Assembly: GCA_028023455.1 (NCBI GenBank)
Contig: JAQFVV010012537.1
Location: forward strand, 1,550,001 to 1,614,000
From: Epiperipatus broadwayi
Taxonomy: Eukaryota > Onychophora > Udeonychophora > Euonychophora > Peripatidae
DNA length: 64,000 nucleotides
Reading direction: 5' to 3'
A program made the position numbers and the translations under genes. The number at the start of each line of letters is the position of its first letter. Positions within the stretch are counted from its first letter, which is position 1. Below, piece after piece: positions 34,222-46,038 of the stretch. The notes under the pieces were generated by a model. It was not told where the DNA came from, did no database searches, and saw only the letters and a program-made list of their open reading frames with translations.

Positions 34222-35838
34222 TATACCTTTACCCCGCTTAGCGATTGTCTACTTAGCGATATTTCGCAATAGCAATCATCATCAATTTGTACCCACTACT
34301 TCAATGTACAATCGATTATTCGCTATAACGATCGGGAAAAATAAAAAAAAAAAAATTTGGCAGCCATCTTGAATTTTGCGTCACTGATGATGTCAGAGAT
34401 AGCTATATTATACGCAAAAGCAAAAGTATATTATTGTAATATGTATACAGGTAATGACTTTGCTGTAATTGTATACACATACAACATTTTATTCATAAAA
34501 CCCTTAAAATATCTGTAATTACTTTATCTATAACAGCAAATGTTCATCCACTTTTTCTTTTAAAATACGTATATATGTTCTACAATAATATCAACAAATT
34601 AAAAATCCTTCTCCTTTTTCTTTTCAAAAACATTATTTTCTTATCTCAATACTGAACATATACAGTATATATATTTATATAATACAAAAACTCCAACGTT
34701 TTAACGTTGATTTGTAATTAAATAATGTAAAAAAAAAAGTAATAAAATATAGCAGTGGGAGAGAGATATCCTTGAAAATGACTGTATGAAGATAAACAGT
34801 TGAAATGGAGTTTTGTATTATATAAATACTGTATATACAGTATATATATATATGTTCAGTATTGAGGTAAGAAAATAAAGTTTTTGAAAAGAAAAAGGAG
34901 GATTTTTAATTTGTTGATAATACTGTATACAAATACTCCAATATATAAATACAGTACAAGACAAATAAAATACCATCATCACAAACTTTCAGGAAAACAT
35001 TAAATATGAATATTAAACAGCGTGTGTGTATTTCTTAAATACGATATATTATTTTTAGAACACCTGGATAATTATGTAAAAATAGTTACTGATTTTGTAA
35101 CTTCGTTAATAAACATGTTGTTTACACTCAAGATGTTTCAAATCAGAAGAAAAACAACATTTTAAAATGATGTTGAATTAGAAAAGTTTAAAAAAAAAAC
35201 AGATTGCATTTAATTAAAAATCTTTCTACTCGAACAAGGGGGGGGGGGGCATTATTACATTACTAAAAATATACAGTAAGAAAAATAAACTTACGTGTAT
35301 GTTTTAGAAAATTAGAAGTTAGATTTTTTACTTTGAAAATAAGTTTATTTAATTGAACATATAGAAAAAAAAATCATTAATAATTAAACATTGTTTTTTA
35401 ATTTGAATAATTTCACATAAGTAATAAAATAAATGTATAGTAGTAATATATACTGCAATACAATTTTTTAAAAAAAAGCACTTCAGTATAGATTTTTTTT
35501 TCATTACGATGAAAAACTTCCGCGGAAGAATATAAAAACTTTTAAATTCAAATTTAGTTTCATTGCTGTTCTGTACTTTTTAAAGTGAAAATATGCATTT
35601 TTTTTCCTAGTGATATAAAACTTTTCTTTTTAGATACCGTATTTAGTCATCATTGTCATGAAAAAATCAAGAAAATCTTTGAGCTTGGAAATCAATGTGG
35701 ATATTTTACGTCACTGGAACCGACCAATTTTTTTTCCTATAGACCCCCATTATAATTATGTATTTTGTCTATGATATTCTGGCTTAACGATGAGTTTTGG
35801 AGGACCAATTGCCATCGCTAAGTGGGGTAAAGGTGTAT
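34222..35838. mobile_element. Non-autonomous Tigger/pogo-like (Tc1/mariner) DNA transposon
   Basis: The left terminus TATACCTTTACCCCGCTTAG, continuing CGATTG, is inverted at the right terminus (ATCGCTAAGTGGGGTAAAGG, then TGTATA). Subterminal CTTAGCGAT/CTTAACGAT repeats and TTCCTATAGACCCCCATTAT near 35735 are reminiscent of Tigger-type elements. TA at both ends fits the TA target preference of the superfamily. The roughly 1.6 kb interior has no transposase frame, so it would depend on an enzyme encoded elsewhere. The left terminus lacks two bases found in the right one. Confidence 0.7.
34589..34919. repeat. Palindromic repeat nested inside the Tigger-like element
   Basis: Arms 34589-34697 and 34806-34919 are complementary: TCAACAAATTAAAAATCCTT pairs with the mirrored AGGATTTTTAATTTGTTGA. 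Both contain TATACAGTATATATAT. A small perfect palindrome, CAACGTTTTAACGTTG, begins the loop. Confidence 0.75.
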
Positions 35839-36346
35839 ATATATATAGTCACTGGTGCATAATAGCTATATAAGAAGAAGAGGGATAAAGAAAAAAGTTG
35901 CAATTCAGAAACAATATCACTATATAAAATACTATGTAAATATTCACAATAATATAAATATATAACTGTATATGTTACACCAAGGGGAACAGTAAAAATT
36001 TGCCAAAATAAGCTTTTTTGTATTAAATACAATGGCAATTGGTGTTTTGGTTTTTTTTATTTTTTATTAATAATATTGTGCTTTGTTTTGCATTTTTTTT
36101 TTTTTTTTTTTGGATAGTGTATCCCCATTTTATGATAATCCAGAAACTTTGGCAAGATATCAATGATTAGTTATTCTGGTCATAAAAAATAAAATATTTG
36201 TAGACAAAAAAAAACTGATTTTCATTTTTTAGGATAATGTTCTATAAATGACATTAACTTACATAAAATGATGCTAACTCATGCTATGATATTTCTAAAA
36301 AAATGTTTTTAAAAAAGCAATTGTAAATATATAATAATCTACTTAC
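35839..36346. other. Presumed intron of the EGF-exon gene (3' side)
   Basis: AT-rich, with a long T run near 36090-36111. No coding signal. Assigned as intron only because it follows the donor of the EGF exon on the minus strand. Confidence 0.4.
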
Positions 36347-36448
36347 GTTGAGCACAAAATGATCCAGTATAACCATCTTTACAATGACATCTGTTAGTCA
36401 TACAAGTTCCTCCATTTAAACATGAAACTGAACATGATGATGAAATAC
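36347..36448 (-). CDS. Internal exon encoding one EGF-like domain (host gene)
   Basis: The 102-bp exon is flanked on the minus strand by a T-rich acceptor TTTTTTTACTAG and a consensus donor GTAAGT. Starting after two bases that complete a split codon, it reads ISSSCSVSCLNGGTC, then MTNRCHCKDGYTGSFCAQ, and leaves one base, so both introns are phase 1, the usual arrangement for shuffled EGF exons. The six cysteines are spaced C-x3-C-x5-C-x4-C-x-C-x8-C with the conserved GGTC and DGYTGxxC turns, as in WIF1-, tenascin- or VWDE-type EGF repeats. It belongs to a secreted or cell-surface protein. The parent gene cannot be named from one domain, and no neighbouring EGF exon was found in the window, implying introns longer than 10 kb. 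Confidence 0.85.
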
Positions 36449-36839
36449 CTAGTAAAAAAATAACATTATTATTGAAAAAGTGAAATTAGGAAATATACAT
36501 TTTTATTTCAAAATTTATCATGCTTTATAAATATTATGCATAAACTTTATACAAACATTGCATACAATTTTTATTTATATTAAAAAAATATTTTAACTAC
36601 AACTGCATATTATTAAAATGAATAAAAAATTAAAGATCAGCAGAACAACTTTAGAAAAAATATTTTAATATGATATCGTTAAACATTATATGTAAATTAA
36701 TACTGCTACAATGCTAAAAACCAAAAAAATCATATACAATGTTTTTGAGGAACAAATTCAGTTTATTTTATTCCAGTGCTACCACTTATTGTAAACTTGA
36801 ATAATCAATAGACAGACGTGCTTATTAAATCCATGTATA
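36449..36839. other. Presumed intron of the EGF-exon gene (5' side)
   Basis: AT-rich sequence upstream (on the minus strand) of the EGF exon acceptor. No other exon or repeat recognised before the dispersed repeat at 36840. Confidence 0.4.
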
Positions 36840-37040
36840 AGCAAGTAGGATTAGATTCAAAACATTAAAATATTTTAAAATTTTAAATTGTAGCTTGATA
36901 GTAAAAAAATAAATAAATAAGGTGCTTTAGGTTCAAATGATCCAGTGCACTAGATCCAGAATCAAGATACTTATTGATGAAGGTCATAAGACATGGATAA
37001 TATAACATTGGATAACCATCTAGTATCTACTGATCACCCA
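36840..37040 (-). repeat. Dispersed repeat family D, copy 2
   Basis: The reverse complement shares, in order with 58204-58470, TTCATCAATAAGT, TCTGGATCTAGTGCACTGGA, TTTACTATCAAGCTA and TTTTGAATCTAATCC...ACTTGC. Family members also lie at 32430-32590 and 59036-59255. Confidence 0.6.
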
Positions 37041-39167
37041 AGCTTACAATAGAAATAGAATAAACAGAATTTGCTATTATGATCAATTTAAAATTTACAG
37101 TGAATAATACTATATTATTAATTCCATAAAGAAAAAAGTTTTTTTTAGAAACACACCTTATAATTTGACTAATCAAATCAAATAATATGTGCACAAATAA
37201 ATATAAAAGTAATATAATATTAATGTTTAATTCTGCCACTTAAATATTTTAGACATTAGAAAATTGCAGCTCCATATTCTTAGAAGAAATAAAAATAATA
37301 AGTTGGAAATAAAAAAGCTAGAATTAAAAAAAAACATACAACTGAAAAGATTGTATTTTTTAAATTACCAATGAATATTTTCAAAAATGAATAATACTTG
37401 CTGTATTCATTATGAAAATAACTGGAGAACCTGGAATATTTAGCCAAGAATAATTATCAAATTAGAGAAAAAGTCTATAATTGTAGGTCATCTCCTATGG
37501 TTAGTGGTATCATAATTTATAAAAAGCTGTGACAAAAACAAAACCAATAGAAGAAGGAATTTTACTCTTACCCAACGAGGACCTCAATAAAATGATATAA
37601 AAGCTAAATAATTTATTATATATAAAAAATATAATTTTAAGGTATGAATTTATTGAATGAAATTTAAATTTTTGTTTGCATGCTTTAAATATCAACAGCA
37701 ATTCTAACTTTATTTTAAGAAGAATTGAGTTATTGACATGGAAAGCTGATTTTAAATTCAGATAGATTAATGAAATCCATCATGATGTGTGTTTTTAATA
37801 AATTGATGAATATTTAAGATTTAATGATAATGATCACTTAAAAAAAAAATCAAAAAAAAATCAGGTATGACAGTAACAACTGGAATAATTTAATGCATAA
37901 TTTAGTTTTGAAGATGTAGAAACATACTAGAGGATAAAACATTAAAATATATTGGGATATTTATATTGATTAAATATATACTAGTTATATAGAAAAATAA
38001 AAAATCTGTTTCTAAGATGTCAGCTTACACTGATCAATTCAGAAAAAGTATTGCCATTTAAATGAAAAGAAAAAAAGTGTTGCTTTAAAATACATAACAT
38101 GAACTAGGAAGCAGATATTGAAAAGAAGCATAGTGCTACTATAATCTTACATCCATATGTAAATCAAATCCATAGAAGAAAGATAATAACATTAAAATAA
38201 AAATCCTAATAACTGTTTTTAAACACCCCATTTATCAGAAGTAAATGATGATGATTGAATTTAATTAAAATAAAACAACATAATATTCTTCTGAGATAGC
38301 ACTAAATACTTTCTAATTATTAATGTCATCAATCTGAAATTGATGCAAGACATTTGTGAATATATATCATCATTAGTAAATATTCATAAATGAAGTGCAA
38401 CCATTCTTAAAAAAATAAATAAAAAGCAATAACAACAATAATAAAAAAGACAAAAAATAAAGTTAAAAGTCAAAAGAAAAAAAAGTTTGAAATCATAATA
38501 TTATGAAAAAAATTAAAAAATAAAAACATGAGAGCATAGCCACAAAGATAACTAATGGCTGAAAGGCTGACATTGAATGAATTGTATTAACATAAATGAA
38601 TAAAGATAGTAAAATAAAAATATAGAATGAAAATGAGAAAAATGATAATGATGTCTAATATATCAATAAATACATTAGTTTACTCTATATATATATTGTA
38701 ACACTATAATTTAATATCTAAATCAATAATCATAACTATAAACTCTAAAAAATTGCATTGGTTTATCAAGTAAAGCAAATAGTGATGTTTATTACTATTA
38801 TTGCATTAAATAACATTGGGAGTTATATTCATACTTTCTGGCATACAACTATCAGACTAGATTAGATTATTAAAATTATTCAAGATGATGCCTGTACAGA
38901 GCATGCCAAAAATATGACTCATTCTTTTTCCTTTTTTTAAAGTGTAGTTAATGTAGAATGAAATTAAACACACACAGTAAAATTAATGTTAGAGGAAAAA
39001 ATACACACGATAAAAAGATATTACAATAAAAGAAAGTAGTTAAAATAATATAAAAACAACTGTAATTTAATTCTGATAGCTGGGCTAATAATAATACACC
39101 CAATAATAATAGCAATTTTTGACATTGTTTAAATGTGTGTGTGCGCACACAAAAGTTTCATTTAAAG
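37041..39167. other. AT-rich non-coding stretch
   Basis: No gene recognised. Poly-A-rich filler and a short TGTGTGTGTGCGCACACA alternating tract at 39134-39151 just before the fold-back element. Confidence 0.5.
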
Positions 39168-39894
39168 GTAGGATTTGAAATACCAGGCACTCTTATACCT
39201 GGAGCCTAATTGTAAATATAGGGGATTTGAACTCAGACTTTCCACACTATCTCATATTATTGATATACATGACCATACACATGCAGAAAAGATAAATAAT
39301 CACCAATATATATATATTTCGTGCTAAACCAGCACTCATCAGTTGGTCCAGACTACCATCTCCCATACACATATATAATCAGTTCTCAGTTTATATTAAG
39401 ATAGCAAATCCTTTCACTTTAATAGACAGACTTCAACCCACTCAAACCTCCAACTCTTCATCCTTCCATACCATTGAAAATCTGATGATAGAATTCCCAA
39501 ACCCCATGCTGATGCCAATATTGTTGTCATGCCCATGTTGACCTCAAGTCACTCTGATCCCTCATATATAGGACTGTATCCATTTAAATAGAAGACTTGG
39601 AGGTTGGAGTGGGTGGAAGCCTTCCATTAAGGTGTAAGGATTTGCTATCATAATATAAACTCAGAACTGATTATATATATGTATGGGAGATAGTAGTCTG
39701 GACAACTGATGAGGGTTGGTTTAGCACAAAATACATATATTGGTGATTGTTTATCTTTTCTGCATGTGTGTGGTCATGTGTATCAGTAGCATAAGATAGT
39801 GTAAATATTGTAATGGCTTGAAAGTCTGAGTTCAAATCCCCTATATTTACAATTAGGCTCCAGGTATAAGAGTATCTGGTATTTCAAATCTTAC
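39168..39894. repeat. Complete fold-back element, arms about 300 bases
   Basis: GTAGGATTTGAAATACCAGG at 39168 pairs with CTGGTATTTCAAATCTTAC ending at 39894. Complementarity continues inward to about 39460 and 39590. Both arms include GGGGATTTGAACTCAGACTT or its inverse (GAGTTCAAATCCCC), a tRNA T-arm/B-box-like sequence, followed by an AGGCTCCAGGTATAAGAG terminal box. The loop holds the CATGGGCATGACAACAATAT segment in inverted sense relative to the copy at 1-662. It is the best-preserved family member here. Confidence 0.8.
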
Positions 39895-40330
39895 ATATTA
39901 AGCCCTGCATTCTGCCCATCCCTCTTCTATGTAGTTAAATGGATACTGTCCTATACATGAGGTATCAGTGACTTGAGGTCAACATGGGCATGACAACAAT
40001 ATTGGCATCAGCATGGGATTTCAGAATTCTATCATCAGATTTTTAATGATAGGAATGGCTGAAGGGTTAAGGTTGAAGTGGGTTGAAGCCTGTCTATTAA
40101 AATGTAAGAATTTGCTATCTTAATATAAATTGAGCACTGATTACATATATGTATGGGAGATGGTAGTTTGGACCAACTGATGAATGTTGGTTAGCACAAA
40201 ATATGTATGTTGGTGATTATTTATATTTTGTGCATGTGTGTGGTCAAGTGTATCATTAACATAAGATAGTGTGGATAGTGAAGTGGCTTGAAGTCTGAGT
40301 TCAAATCCCCTATATTTTAAAATGTAATCA
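39895..40330. repeat. Partial fold-back family copy, adjacent
   Basis: Contains the loop segment (CAACATGGGCATGACAACAA near 39980) and only the right arm (TGGTGATTATTTATATTTTG, then GAGTTCAAATCCCC near 40300). It directly abuts the complete copy, so the two may have arisen by unequal exchange or nested insertion. Confidence 0.7.
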
Positions 40331-43040
40331 ATTTGAAAAGGTATAAGTATAAAATGCTTAAATGAATTTATTCTTAGTGTTTAATAAAGTGGACTTATTA
40401 TTATTAAAAATGAGAACTTTAAAAGAAATAAAATAGAAATCATTTAGTTTCATATTTTAATATTTCAAATCATTTATTTACGAAAAAAATCATTTGGATT
40501 ATTTCTGCCTGCAAATTTGGCACTTTAAATTTTGAAACTTTTAAAACTCGCATGTTTCCATCGTTTCCTGGCAATGACAGCTAAATTTTACCCTATAAAT
40601 CCAAAAAATGAAGTATTGTGGGTACAAAATTATGAAATCACTAATCACATGGCAGAAATTTATAAATACAACAACTTATCAAAATTTCTTTAGTCTTATT
40701 TAATTACAGTGTGTTGAAGGACCACATCAGATTTATACTTGGAATTAGCCATTTTGTTATCATTCACAAATAGCATGTCTGAATAGTAACTATCTAAACA
40801 TCTGCCACTATGGCAAATGTTTTCTGTATGTCATCCCAAAATGGAGAAATTAAAATATTAATAATGTTTATCATTCAGTAATGCATTTAAAGAAATGAAA
40901 TTTTAATATTTTGATTCAACTATAAACTTTTTAAATTTTATGGAATGCTATAGCTTGTAATAACACTGCAGTAATTATTCATCTCTTTTCTAAAGATTAA
41001 AATAGTTTCTTTAGAATTATATTGCCTACATCAACCTAAAGTTTCTAATGAATAGTATAAAATTCATAAGAATTTATGTTTCCATGTATGTTTAATTTAC
41101 ATTTGTCAAAACTATCTAAAACAGTAGATAAGTCTTATAAACAATTGGAGTCAATGGATAAATTGTTTGGTCTATCTTTTGTAAAAACAACCTGGATTCT
41201 AGTGAACATTACAGAATTGACTTGAAGTGATGGATCAATAAATTGCTGCATATTATATTAGTGGAAATTACTTAAAACTTGGATATTCTTGTAAAGTTAA
41301 TTTAACCAATGGATTAAATTAATATTTGTGTGATCATTAGTGACCACAGGAAGGTGAAAGATAATGGACTTATATTCATTGGTATTACATCTTTGTAAAT
41401 ATATCTAGAGATGTTATAATTTATGAGAGCTGCTTCTTTAAATGGATTAATTGCTTTGTCAATATATGCAAGCATACCAATAAAAAATTATTGATTTGAT
41501 AAATGCTTTGAAGATTCAAAATTGATGAATTACTATAAAATTTCAGCTTTTATAATTAATTATAACCTTATCTGGATTAAGTGTATTGAATGCATCTTTG
41601 AGAAATTTATCACTTTCTAAAATTGCTAAATATTTTGATTTGATGGAAATAATTAAAAATGTGCCTGGATAAAATTTACTTGGACATTTGTTTAATGACA
41701 ATTCCTACTGTTAGTTAATTTGTTTAATGATTTTAATATTTTAAAATTATTACTATTATTATGGTTTAATAAAAGTTTTCCAACAAGAAAATATCATGCA
41801 GAAGACACAGGCAATACATTTTTTTTATTAGTGAAATCGGATAAATGTGTGTGTTTATAATTCTATTATGTATTAGAGATCAGTTGTATTAAGTTTTAAG
41901 TTAATGTAAAACATGCTACAACCCCATAATGGTTAATCTCTCATATGTTTTATTGATTCATTAAATCATCCTTAGGTTTTTTATAATAAAAAGTATCTAG
42001 AATAAACAATTAAATACTGTAGTTATAAAATTACCCTTTTTTGCCCAAAAGCTATTTAATGGGATATTGAAATATCCTCATGGCATTGCTCATCACTAAT
42101 ATTATTGTTTAGTGGAGTTCGGACTTCTAACAATATTGTGTTAAAGTTTTAGCTCTAATATAAGCTTAAAAGGATATTATATCAAGCCACTAGCACCTGT
42201 GATAGCCAGGTCTTATTAGTTATATATTTTAAAAATAATAATATAAATTGGGTAAATGCTTTACTCATTCATGAAACAGTTAATAGGCAATAAGTCTGAC
42301 ACCTATACAATAGGTTGTTATTATTATAATTATTATTGTTAGTGTACTTAAGGATACAATAAAACTTTCTTGTATTTTATCTGCAGTTAATGTTTAAGTT
42401 TAAAATAAAAATTGTACAACCTTCTCCAATGAAGTGTTTTGTTGTTGGATCATCTTTGTGATAACACACAGGTATTTATAACCCAAATAGAAAGTATTTA
42501 TTAAATATAAAGGTGAAATATGATTGACAATCTTTGCAAAAAAAACTTATTGTTATTATGATTACATGTGTCTAACTATTTTTTTTTATTAATTAATTAT
42601 AATTTTTTATTATATGACTGTTTGTTGTTAATTAAAAAATTATAATCATCTACAAATGACTGTTTGTTGTTAATTAAAAAATTATAATCATCTACACGTC
42701 TTAAAAATAAATATAGTTGCTATTACACTTTTCTTTTAAGGAAGTTTTTTTTATTTATTCAATTTATTTGCACATTCCCATTTTAATAGTGAATTGTCTG
42801 ATATGAGCTGATACAAGAAAATCCTTTTACTATCCTTAATCATATCAAGAATGGATCAGTTTAAGATTGTTGAGATTAATGATTTTTAAGAAGAGTAATT
42901 GTTAGATTTTATTAAGAACCCTGAGATAATTTGTTTGATCCAAAAAATATAACCTGAGAATGAGAAATAACTTGCTAGCCTTATTAAATATAAAACACGA
43001 GGTTTTAGTAAAAGTTATTTCTCCATTACATACACAGTTA
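40331..43040. other. AT-rich stretch, possible decayed Penelope RT remnant on the minus strand
   Basis: No intact gene. A direct duplication of about 42 bases (GACTGTTTGTTGTTAATTAA at 42617 and 42659) encodes on the minus strand VDDYNFLINNKQS twice. That is reminiscent of the YVDD-type polymerase box, but the flanking translation is full of stops. Nothing else was recognised. Confidence 0.3.
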
Positions 43041-43761
43041 TACATTTTGTGTAAAATTATAAGAATGCCCTGAGACATTACTGATAGCTCTGCAAATCAG
43101 TCAGTATTTGTTTTTATTAGTAGTAACATGGATAGAGCAAATAACTCTTGCTAGTCCTCTTTATCTTTTGATGAAGGTGCACTTTCTCAAAACTGTATTC
43201 TTCCACACACACTCAGTTGATTATATAGTTATAATATATATATATATATTATAAACCCCCCCCACTCAACACAAATCCTACACATTATATGAGCAAATGC
43301 CTAGGGTGCCAATTCTATTAATGAATAGAATAAGTTAATAATTGTATATTACTTTGAATTAATATTGAGACTCTTCTACTTTTGCCTGACTTATAGCTTA
43401 GCTCATTGGAGGGTTAAAGAAAGAAATATACAGAATATAAATAAATGAAGGAAGAAATATTACTGATGGTTAAAATAAGATACATACTTCATTTGTTAAT
43501 CAACCAAATGATAAAAATTAATAAAGTTTTATTTATTCAAGCTAATAAACTATAATTTGATTTTGATTTCTTCCATCATCTAAATACACTCATGGATTAA
43601 CTATAATATAACTTTAACATAAAAACATGATATTGAATAACTCTACGGTTTAGTACGCCTTAGTCTAAATAGCTAAACTGATATTAACTTGGAACTAGGA
43701 AATCAGAACTCAGGGAATCTCTAATATGATTTGATTAAAGAAATTCTATTACACAATAACT

Positions 43762-43874
43762 TGTAGCAGCAGCAGCAGCAGTAGCAGTAGCAATAGCAGT
43801 AGTAGTAGTAGTAGTAGTAGTAATAGTAGTACTAGTAGTAGTAGTAGTAATAGTAGTAGTAATAATAATAATAA
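43762..43874. repeat. Trinucleotide microsatellite (GCA)n(GTA)n(ATA)n
   Basis: Interrupted CAG, TAG and TAA trinucleotides abut the 3' end of the following minus-strand LINE. The array may have grown from its 3' tail (on that strand TTATTATTACTACT...). Confidence 0.85.
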
Positions 43875-44064
43875 TTCTTCAATTCAATTCAATTCTTTAT
43901 TTATTTAATGTACATATCAACAGCATTTAGCCAATTATAGATTGCACAGCAATGTAATTATTATATACAAATTTAAATAAGCATTAAAAAAATAATAAAA
44001 AAATAAATAATACCAATAAAATATAAAAACAATAAAATGCACAAATAAATAAAAAGGCAATATA

Positions 44065-45417
44065 TCAAATGAAATCAAGGATAATATTTTTTATGAGGAC
44101 TTTAGTGAATTGTTTAAAATCCAAATTAAAACCATCCTCATTACCAAAATCTTTGTTATAAGTTCTAGGTAAACGAAATAAAAAGAAAAATCTTAATACA
44201 TCAGATTTACAAATTTTCAGTTCAAAAACATTGTGAGTACAAGTGTTATAGTTCTGTTTCTTAATACCTAACTTAGAAAACAAATTAGATACAGAAATAT
44301 TCTGGGAGATGAATTTATGAAGAAGTTTGAGATCTCTTGTTTTTCGTCTCAGCAGTAAATCAACATAGTGCTCACTACCTAAACCATTTAATTTTGCAAA
44401 TTTGTCAAAAACAGACTGAATTCTTATGATATCTGTCCTGTTATGAGAATTCCATAAAATTGAACCATACTCCAAGATGGGAAGAACTAAGGATATAAAA
44501 AGTTTAATCTTTGTAAATTTATTAAATGCTTTTCCATATCTGTAAATAGCTCCTACAATTTTAAGAGATTTATTCACCATAAAATTAATGTGATTATGAA
44601 AAGACCCATTACTGGAAAATATTATTCCTAGATCTCTTTGATGATCATTTGTTATAATTTTAGAGTCCCCAATATAGTAGGAAAACCTTAAGACTTCAGA
44701 TTTTCTAGAATAAGAAACAATGGAGCACTTATCCATATTTATATCTATATAATTATATTCACACCAATTCAAGAAATTATCTATATCACTTTGAAGTAAA
44801 AAACAGTCATTAATAGAATAAATATGCCTAAAAATTTTGCAATCATCTGCATAACATAGAAGATGTGAAAATTTAATGCATGTTTTTAGGTCATCAATGT
44901 ATACGTTAAATAATAAAGGTGCAAGAACACTGCCTTGAGGCACCCCAGTGAAGCAATAATATGGTAATGACAATTTACTATTAATCCTCACACAAGACAT
45001 TCTATCCCTAAGAAAAGAGGCAAACCAATTAATTAATAATTTAGACAAACCTAACCTACAAAGCTTCTGAAGAAGAATTTTATGATTAACTCTATCAAAA
45101 GCCTTGGACATATCAAAATAAACAACATCCAGCCTAGATTTATTCTTAATTGAATTTGAAATGTGATCAAAAATAGTTAGCAAATTTGTTTCAATGGACC
45201 TATTAGGCAAAAATCCATGCTGCTCTGGTGCCAAAACCTTAGAGACATCCAAGATAATTTTATTATATAAACATCTTTCAAAAATTCGAGCAACAATGTG
45301 TAGAATTAAAATAGGCCTATAGTCACTTACCAAATTTCTAGATCCTTTCTTAAAAATAGGAACAACTTTAGCAATTTTAAGTGATGTAGGAAAAGTACCA
45401 TTTGCCAAAAAGAGCAT
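44065..45417 (-). CDS. LINE reverse transcriptase, 450-codon open frame
   Basis: This long open frame keeps almost the whole polymerase: KIAKVVPIFKKGSRN, then DYRPILIL (motif 2), EQHGFLPNRSIETNL, YFDMSKAFDRVNH (motif A), GVPQGSVLAPLLFNVYIDDL (motif B) and LLCYADDCKIF (motif C, the YADD pair). NMDKCSIVSYS and DLGIIFSSNGSF (motif E region) and a C-terminal RLPRTYN block follow. The first ATG lies inside the domain. RT motif 1 (SSVGLDNIPAF, at about 45440-45500) is in another frame just upstream, so a frameshift near 45415 separates the two. With that lesion and a broken endonuclease the element is probably inactive, although this is the least decayed polymerase frame in the window. Confidence 0.8.
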   Translation of the reverse strand: MLFLANGTFPTSLKIAKVVPIFKKGSRNLVSDYRPILILHIVARIFERCLYNKIILDVSKVLAPEQHGFLPNRSIETNLLTIFDHISNSIKNKSRLDVVYFDMSKAFDRVNHKILLQKLCRLGLSKLLINWFASFLRDRMSCVRINSKLSLPYYCFTGVPQGSVLAPLLFNVYIDDLKTCIKFSHLLCYADDCKIFRHIYSINDCFLLQSDIDNFLNWCEYNYIDINMDKCSIVSYSRKSEVLRFSYYIGDSKIITNDHQRDLGIIFSSNGSFHNHINFMVNKSLKIVGAIYRYGKAFNKFTKIKLFISLVLPILEYGSILWNSHNRTDIIRIQSVFDKFAKLNGLGSEHYVDLLLRRKTRDLKLLHKFISQNISVSNLFSKLGIKKQNYNTCTHNVFELKICKSDVLRFFFLFRLPRTYNKDFGNEDGFNLDFKQFTKVLIKNIILDFI

Positions 45418-46038
45418 TTAAAAATATGCAAAAGAGGAGAAGCAATGTATTCAGCACATCCTTTATAAATGAAAGCTGGAATATTGTCAAGGCCCACACT
45501 AGAATGTAATTTAAGCTGCTCAACAGCAAAAATAATATCAAATTCAATAAATGAATCAAATGTTATCCTTTCTTCAACTAGATCATTATTTTCAGTTAAA
45601 TCAGTAAAAGAATTAGATTGTTTAAAAAGCTCTGGGAAATAATGAGAAAAATCATCAGTGACTAGATTAGAATTATTACTTTGTAATTTTTTTTTGTAAT
45701 ACCTAAATCCTTAACTTGAGACGAAAATTGCAAAGGATTATCAGAAATATGACTTTCAGTATTTTGTATAAATTTTTGAAAATCTCTATGATATATAACC
45801 TTTGACAATCTTCTATAATTAATAAAATTGTTATAATAATTTAAGTTTTAGTTTTCCAATATTTATGATAGTGAAATGATTTCCTTTTAATAATTTCTTT
45901 AAGAGAAACTGAAAATCAGAGAGGAAAATGGTTAGTTAAAAAAATTTTCTTAGGAATGTATTTGTCAATTAGTTCATTAAATGATTGTTCAAAAAACTTT
46001 ATACAGAAATCTACATCAAATGAAGAATACAAATTTTT

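Noticed and set aside
41190-41760. Possible coding remnant on the minus strand
   Set aside because: Scattered open words (for example KDAFNTLNPDKV) but no consistent frame or recognisable family.
43140-43200. TTGATGAAGGTGCACTTTCT as a further hairpin copy
   Set aside because: The box is similar to the recurring hairpins, but the following bases do not form a convincing stem before AAAAC.
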